Shown: one piece after another, positions 59,826 through 64,000 of the stretch
Numbering within the stretch: the first letter of the stretch is position 1
How the letters are laid out: every line of letters begins with the position of its first letter
From: Nocardia suismassiliense
GTDB taxonomy: Bacteria > Actinomycetota > Actinomycetes > Mycobacteriales > Mycobacteriaceae
Direction: 5' to 3'
Length of the DNA stretch: 64,000 nt
Assembly: GCF_900269665.1 (NCBI RefSeq)
Contig: NZ_LT985361.1
Span: 7,674,759 to 7,738,758 of the forward strand
The notes under the pieces: generated by a model
What the model was told of the DNA's origin: nothing
Database searches by the model: none
The model's input: only the letters and a program-made list of their open reading frames with translations
Position numbers and translations under genes: made by a program

Positions 59826-61733
59826 TTGTCCAAGATTCGTATTATCGGCGCTGTCGGCGTCGTCGTTCTTCTTATCCTGGCAGGCTCGCTTTACTTCGGC
59901 TTGCGCGACAAGCCTGACGACGCCCCGGCGAATCGGAAAGCGATCTCGGTGGCGGTCGACATGACCAATCTGCCGCAACGCGTGATTCAGGTGAAGCAGA
60001 CGATCCCCGTGCAGCCGGGCGAGGTCGAGTTGCTTTTTCCGCAGTGGCTGCCCGGCAACCACTCGCCGTCCGGTCCGATCGACAAGATCGCGGGCATCAC
60101 CTTCACCAGCGCCGGGAACAAGCTGGAGTGGAAGCGTGATCCGGCGAACGTGTACAAGTTCAAGGTTACGGCGCCCGACGGCGTGGAATCAATCGACGCG
60201 AGCTTCCAGTACATGACTCCCACCGATTCCACGCAAGGGCGCGTGGTGATGACGCCGAATATGCTTAATTTGCAGTGGAATGCGGTGGTCCTCTATCCAG
60301 CCGGTGCTCCGGTCAGTGAGATTCCCTTCACCGCGAGCGTTACCTACCCGCCAGGATTCACGGCCGGAACCGCACTGGAGGTCGCCGGCAAGGACGGCGA
60401 CACCGTGAATTACCAGACCGTTCCATTGGACATCCTGGTCGACTCGCCCGTGTATGCGGGGCGCTATCACAAGGAGTTCGACCTGGCTCCCGGCGCGAAA
60501 ACCCCGGTGCGGCTGCAAGTATTCGCAGACGCGCCGGAGCAGCTCGAAGCCAAACCCGAGCACATCGAGCAGCACAAGGCGCTGGTACAACAGGCTCTGG
60601 GACTGTACGGCGCACAACACTATGACCACTACGACTTCCTGCTGTCGTTGTCGGATCAGCTCAGCTCCAACGGGTTGGAACACCAACGATCCAGCGAGAA
60701 CGGCCAGCCCACGGACTATTTCACCGGGTGGGACCCCGCGGTGGGCAGCGCCGATCTGCTCGGGCACGAGTACACCCATTCCTGGAACGGCAAGTTCCGA
60801 CGCCCGGCAGACCTGTGGACACCCAACTACAACGTCCCGATGCAGGACAGCTTGTTGTGGGTCTACGAAGGACAGACGCAGTATTGGGGCAACGTGCTCA
60901 CCGGCCGGTCCGGCTTGCGACCCGCGGAAGTTTCTCGTGACGCGTTGGCTTCGGTAGTCGCCGCCTACACCGACAACCGGCCCGGACTCTCCTGGCGCAC
61001 TTTGCAGGACACCACGAACGATCCCATCATCGCTCAGCGGCGTACGAAGCCGTACCGGTCGTGGCAGCTCAGCGAGGATTACTACCAGGGCGGGCAACTG
61101 GTGTGGCTGGGAGTGGACGCGCGGATCCGCGAACTGACCGGCAACACAAAGTCACTCGATGATTTCGCTCGCGCGTTCTTCGGTGTCGACGACAGTAAGT
61201 GGGAGACACAGAACACCTACGACTTCGACGAGGTCGTCTCGACGCTGAACGGCGTGGTCGCCGACGATTGGGCGAAGTACCTGCGCGATCGCATCGACGG
61301 AAAGGAACCCTTCGCCTCGAGCGTCGAGAAGACGGGGTGGAAGTTGGTCTACGACAACAACCCAGGTGCTTTGCTCACGGCGCAGATGAAAAAGGCTGAA
61401 GGCGCCGTCAACTACACCTACTCGATCGGTCTCAACGTGTCCGGTGCAGGCAAGGTCACCGACGTGCGATGGGACGGACCCGCATTCAAGGCAAAAGTCG
61501 GCACCGGGATGACGGTGGTTTCGGTCAACGACGCCCCTTATTCCCAAGCCACCATGGAAGCCGCGATAGAGGCGGCCAAGACCGACCCTGCCCCGATCCG
61601 ATTGCAGGTGAAAGACTTCGATCAGACGCGGACCATCGAACTGAACTATCACGACGGCCTCCGTTACCCCCATCTGCAACGCATCGAAGGCACCCCGGAC
61701 TACCTCAGCCAGATCCTGGCCGCGCGGAACTAA
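59826..61733 (+). CDS. M61 family (glycyl aminopeptidase-like) membrane-anchored metallopeptidase
   Basis: This is a 635-aa peptidase. An N-terminal membrane anchor (IIGAVGVVVLLILAGSLYFG) precedes an N-terminal beta domain, the zinc site HEYTHSW (HExxH) with the downstream Glu in WVYEGQTQYW, and a C-terminal PDZ domain (about 540-625). M61 enzymes cleave small N-terminal residues such as Gly from peptides; this one acts outside the membrane. The start is taken as TTG 59826 behind GGGGAG; an in-frame GTG at 59790 lacks a ribosome site. A strong hairpin follows. Confidence 0.88.
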   Translation: MSKIRIIGAVGVVVLLILAGSLYFGLRDKPDDAPANRKAISVAVDMTNLPQRVIQVKQTIPVQPGEVELLFPQWLPGNHSPSGPIDKIAGITFTSAGNKLEWKRDPANVYKFKVTAPDGVESIDASFQYMTPTDSTQGRVVMTPNMLNLQWNAVVLYPAGAPVSEIPFTASVTYPPGFTAGTALEVAGKDGDTVNYQTVPLDILVDSPVYAGRYHKEFDLAPGAKTPVRLQVFADAPEQLEAKPEHIEQHKALVQQALGLYGAQHYDHYDFLLSLSDQLSSNGLEHQRSSENGQPTDYFTGWDPAVGSADLLGHEYTHSWNGKFRRPADLWTPNYNVPMQDSLLWVYEGQTQYWGNVLTGRSGLRPAEVSRDALASVVAAYTDNRPGLSWRTLQDTTNDPIIAQRRTKPYRSWQLSEDYYQGGQLVWLGVDARIRELTGNTKSLDDFARAFFGVDDSKWETQNTYDFDEVVSTLNGVVADDWAKYLRDRIDGKEPFASSVEKTGWKLVYDNNPGALLTAQMKKAEGAVNYTYSIGLNVSGAGKVTDVRWDGPAFKAKVGTGMTVVSVNDAPYSQATMEAAIEAAKTDPAPIRLQVKDFDQTRTIELNYHDGLRYPHLQRIEGTPDYLSQILAARN

Positions 61734-61753
61734 CGCCGCACAGCCAAGCCGCT

Positions 61754-61802
61754 AAGTGGGCGTTCGACCGACCATGATCCGCAGTCGGTCGAACGCCCAC
61801 TT
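61754..61802. terminator. Perfect 19-bp hairpin between convergent genes
   Basis: The arms 61754-61772 and 61784-61802 (outer AAGTGGGCGTTCG, inner ACCGAC) are perfect around an 11-nt loop, 20 bp past the M61 stop and before the end of the convergent XRE gene. A bidirectional terminator is likely. Confidence 0.75.
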
Positions 61803-61913
61803 CAGATTTGCTGTCTTGTAGCGCTTTTCGATTCATGGCAGAACGGTCGCCGCCGAGGTCGTCTCCAGCTCAGGACTAAGATCGGTCGGCGTCGGGACCC
61901 TGACCAGCGGCCG

Positions 61914-62501
61914 TCATTCGATGCGCTCATCGGGTGGGCGGGTATCTTCCGGGTCCGATTCGAGCCTTGTGTTCGCGGGTTTGGCGACATGTTGCAGGGC
62001 TTGGAGCAGCTGTTCGATCGCCGACTTGGGGAAGACCAGTTGATAGCCCTCGGTGTGGCTGCGGGCCTTTTTCAATTCGATGCCGAGCCGATCGAACTCG
62101 GTCACGAGATCCACGACAGGCCGGTGCTTGCGAGCCAGGTTCTGCAGCGCGCTCACGCCGCTCTCGACGTCGTCGTCCGCTGCCGCCGGGGCGGGTTGCT
62201 CGCCGGCGGGCGATCCGAGCGGGGCGGCATGGTACAGAGCCGCCGTCGCACTCCCGGGCGGCAATCCCAGCGCCTCGAGCGCTCGGTCGTATTTGGCCGC
62301 CGTGGTGGAGCTGATGGTGTCGACTTGTCCGCTCTCGATGCGAGACTGGACATTCCGGGTGGGACCACCCAAATCGTGAATGCGCTGGTGGGTTATCAGC
62401 TCATCGGGAAGATTGCGCTGCCGGAACGCCTTCAACTGCCGGCCGAACCGTTGCCCCTCCGACTCGACGCTATGACGCTTCGCGGTCTCTTCGGCGCCCA
62501 T
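61914..62501 (-). CDS. XRE-type DNA-binding protein
   Basis: This roughly 195-aa protein has an N-terminal helix-turn-helix of the XRE type (FGRQLKAFRQRNLPDELITHQRIHDLGGPTRNVQSRIESGQ, about 15-60), then a variable C-terminal region with an Ala/Asp linker and a helical, coiled-coil-like segment. The start is uncertain: ATG 62501 is used because the CATCGTGCACA repeats upstream look like operator DNA; ATG 62513 or 62540 are alternatives. It is divergent from the polyketide synthase at 63216 and may regulate it. Confidence 0.75.
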   Translation of the reverse strand: MGAEETAKRHSVESEGQRFGRQLKAFRQRNLPDELITHQRIHDLGGPTRNVQSRIESGQVDTISSTTAAKYDRALEALGLPPGSATAALYHAAPLGSPAGEQPAPAAADDDVESGVSALQNLARKHRPVVDLVTEFDRLGIELKKARSHTEGYQLVFPKSAIEQLLQALQHVAKPANTRLESDPEDTRPPDERIE

Positions 62502-63215
62502 GGCGAACACCATACCATTTGCCTGTGCAGAGCTACCCATCGTGCACATGCACACCGCTTCATCGTGCACACGCGCATCGCTCATCCTCGGCCGATTCGG
62601 GCCGCGACTGCGCGTTAGACGTGCAAAGTGGCCGATGTCGAACTGGCGGACTACAGTCCGGAGGGCATTGCCTTCAACCAATGAAGCCATGCAATCTTCC
62701 CTGCTCAAGCGGTGTTTCTTGGCAGAGAACCGACTGCGAAACGGTGCAGGTTGCCGAGCATCGTGCACAGTGATGCACACTGATGCGTTGACATGGACAC
62801 TCCGGGTCGTTACGTTCGTCTACTAGCGCAGGTCTTGCTACCAGACGTGAGGTAGACATCGGTATGTGGACGTTCGGCACGATTGAGCAGACTCCCGGTG
62901 TAACTACGTTTGCCTGCGCTGATCAGCCCGATCGCCCCGTTGCCCTTGCCTCGCCGTGGCCTCGGCGCTCGAACAACGCGAATCGACGATGGAAGTCTGC
63001 TTCTTCGTTCGGTATCGCGGCTTGCTGCTCGTATAAGCCTGTCGTGTCCGATCTTTCGAGCCATCGACAGCAGTTTCTCCTCCCGAGATTGATGAACGTT
63101 TCTCGAGGGGCATCGATTTCTACGACGTGCCGGGGACGGCTTCGTCCGTCAATGGCGGCAAATCGGCCATACCTTTTGGCGCATTGATGCATGGATAACG
63201 AACAAAGGTAACGCG
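62502..63215. promoter_or_regulatory. Divergent control region between XRE gene and PKS, with CATCGTGCACA repeats
   Basis: CATCGTGCACA occurs at 62538-62548, 62561-62571 (23 bp apart, about two helical turns) and 62759-62769; the last is followed by a related GATGCACACTGATGCG. The rest of this 714-bp region has no supported gene. The PKS start at 63216 has AAAGGTAACGCG upstream. Confidence 0.5.
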
Positions 63216-64000
63216 ATGAGTTCTATTGAGAGTTCCACGATCGAGGACGTATCGACCGCAACCGAGGGCATTGCCGTGGTGGGGATCGGTTGCCGGTTCC
63301 CAGGACAAATCGCGAGTGCCGACGACTTTTGGCAACTCCTGCTCGACGAGCGGGATGCCATTCGCGATGTCCCGGCGGACCGGTGGACGAAGGAAGCCTT
63401 CTACGACCGCGATGCGGCCCGTCCGGGGCATCTTCGGACCCGTGCGGGCGGATACCTCGACGACATCACCGCGTTCGACGCGCACTTCTTCGGAATCACC
63501 CCACTCGAGGCGCAGCGGATCGATCCGCAGCAGCGCCTGTTTCTGGAGACGACCTGGGAAGCGCTGCAGGATGCCAATATCGTTCCGGAACGCCTCGCCG
63601 GCAGCAGGACTGCCGTCTACGCGGGAGTCTCCGGCCATGATTACGGGATCATTCAGCTCAATCCCGAGAATCGTTACCTGCTCGGCGGCCACACCATGGC
63701 CGGTATCACCAACTGTATTGTGGCCAACCGCGTCTCGTATCTGCTCGACCTGCGCGGCCCGAGCATGATCGTGGACACGGCCTGCTCGTCCTCCTTGGTC
63801 GCCATTCACCTTGCATGCCGGAGTATCCGCTCCGGCGAGGCGACGATGGCGATCGTCGGTGGCGTCGGCGCGAATATCTTGCCCGAGACCACCATTGCGT
63901 TCAGTCAGGGGACATTTCTGTCGCCCGACGGCCGGTCCAAGTCGTTCAGTCGGTCGGCCGATGGTTATGTGCGCAGCGAGGGGTCGGGCACGGTCATCCT
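63216..64000 (+). CDS. Modular type I polyketide synthase, ketosynthase domain (partial, runs off window)
   Basis: The frame from ATG 63216 is open to the window end (261 codons). It has a short N-terminal extension (1-17), then a ketosynthase: IAVVGIGCRFPG, FFGITPLEAQRIDPQQRLFLE, GVSGHDYG and the catalytic Cys190 in DTACSSSL, then FSRSADGYVRSEG. The catalytic His residues and all later domains lie outside the window. It starts directly with KS, as in Pks enzymes of mycolata, and is a separate gene from the hydrazine-cluster PKS. The ribosome site is AAAGG nine bases upstream. Confidence 0.9.
   Translation, partial: MSSIESSTIEDVSTATEGIAVVGIGCRFPGQIASADDFWQLLLDERDAIRDVPADRWTKEAFYDRDAARPGHLRTRAGGYLDDITAFDAHFFGITPLEAQRIDPQQRLFLETTWEALQDANIVPERLAGSRTAVYAGVSGHDYGIIQLNPENRYLLGGHTMAGITNCIVANRVSYLLDLRGPSMIVDTACSSSLVAIHLACRSIRSGEATMAIVGGVGANILPETTIAFSQGTFLSPDGRSKSFSRSADGYVRSEGSGTVI

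Noticed and set aside
1..64000. CRISPR arrays, tRNA or rRNA genes
   Set aside because: No regularly spaced direct repeats with unique spacers, no cloverleaf with a TTCGA-type arm and CCA end, and no rRNA-like blocks were found by reading the gaps.

Overview
The window is high-GC actinobacterial DNA, most likely from Nocardia or a close mycolic-acid relative. This is inferred from strong G/C preference at third codon positions, frequent GTG starts, dense ATGA/GTGA gene overlaps, an MTB12-like secreted protein, an S-adenosyl methyltransferase of the DUF574 type, a GT87 mannosyltransferase and twin secreted proteins beginning MGKHSAP. No rRNA, tRNA, CRISPR array or intact insertion sequence was recognised.

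Left flank (1-15.9 kb), mostly housekeeping and accessory genes: a secreted CAP-domain protein with a long acidic repeat tail and a sister secreted protein, AMP nucleosidase, an alpha/beta hydrolase, a two-gene half-size ABC exporter-fold pair of the siderophore-uptake type (YbtP/YbtQ, IrtA/IrtB), a GT87 mannosyltransferase, a glyoxalase-like protein, a SulP transporter, an NmrA-like/DUF1772 pair, and a MarR regulator divergent from a secreted alpha/beta-fold protein that lacks its nucleophile.

Core (16.3-32.7 kb), the most interesting part: a StrR-type regulator followed by an 11-gene, nearly gapless operon. Lysine N6-hydroxylase, an FAD amine oxidase and a cupin-MetRS fusion form the known N-N bond (hydrazine synthetase) module that makes hydrazinoacetate. 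An AMP-ligase and a free ACP should load it, a GNAT and a C45 Ntn-hydrolase may acylate and then deacylate the free nitrogen, and an acyl-CoA dehydrogenase homologue may oxidise the C-N or N-N bond. A single polypeptide with the unusual order TE-KS-AT-ACP should add one extender unit and release the chain. An AurF-type diiron oxygenase with all seven iron ligands could finish nitrogen oxidation, and an MFS protein could export the product. The simplest product is a small hydrazone, azo, azoxy or diazo beta-keto acid. 4-Diazo-3-oxobutanoic acid, which I recall being reported from Nocardia, fits the enzyme inventory exactly. A near-consensus StrR box (GGTCGACTG-N11-CAGTCGACC) lies inside the regulator's own coding sequence.

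Right flank (32.8-63.2 kb), accessory genes rich in small regulator/operator pairs: a TetR gene divergent from a hydrolase across a large palindrome, a PadR-DUF1048-MerR-serine hydrolase operon behind a 50-bp near-perfect palindrome, a PLL-like propeller lectin, peptide and amino-acid binding lipoproteins, a lactate 2-monooxygenase-like enzyme beside a decayed FAD-oxidase fragment, an S15-type peptidase, an aminoglycoside-phosphotransferase-like kinase, an ECF sigma factor fused to a zinc-finger anti-sigma-like segment, membrane anchor and Cys-rich outer domain, a MetE-like protein, an ABC transporter, a cytochrome P450 and an M61 peptidase. At 63.2 kb a second modular polyketide synthase starts and runs off the window, divergent from an XRE-type regulator whose promoter region carries repeated CATCGTGCACA elements.
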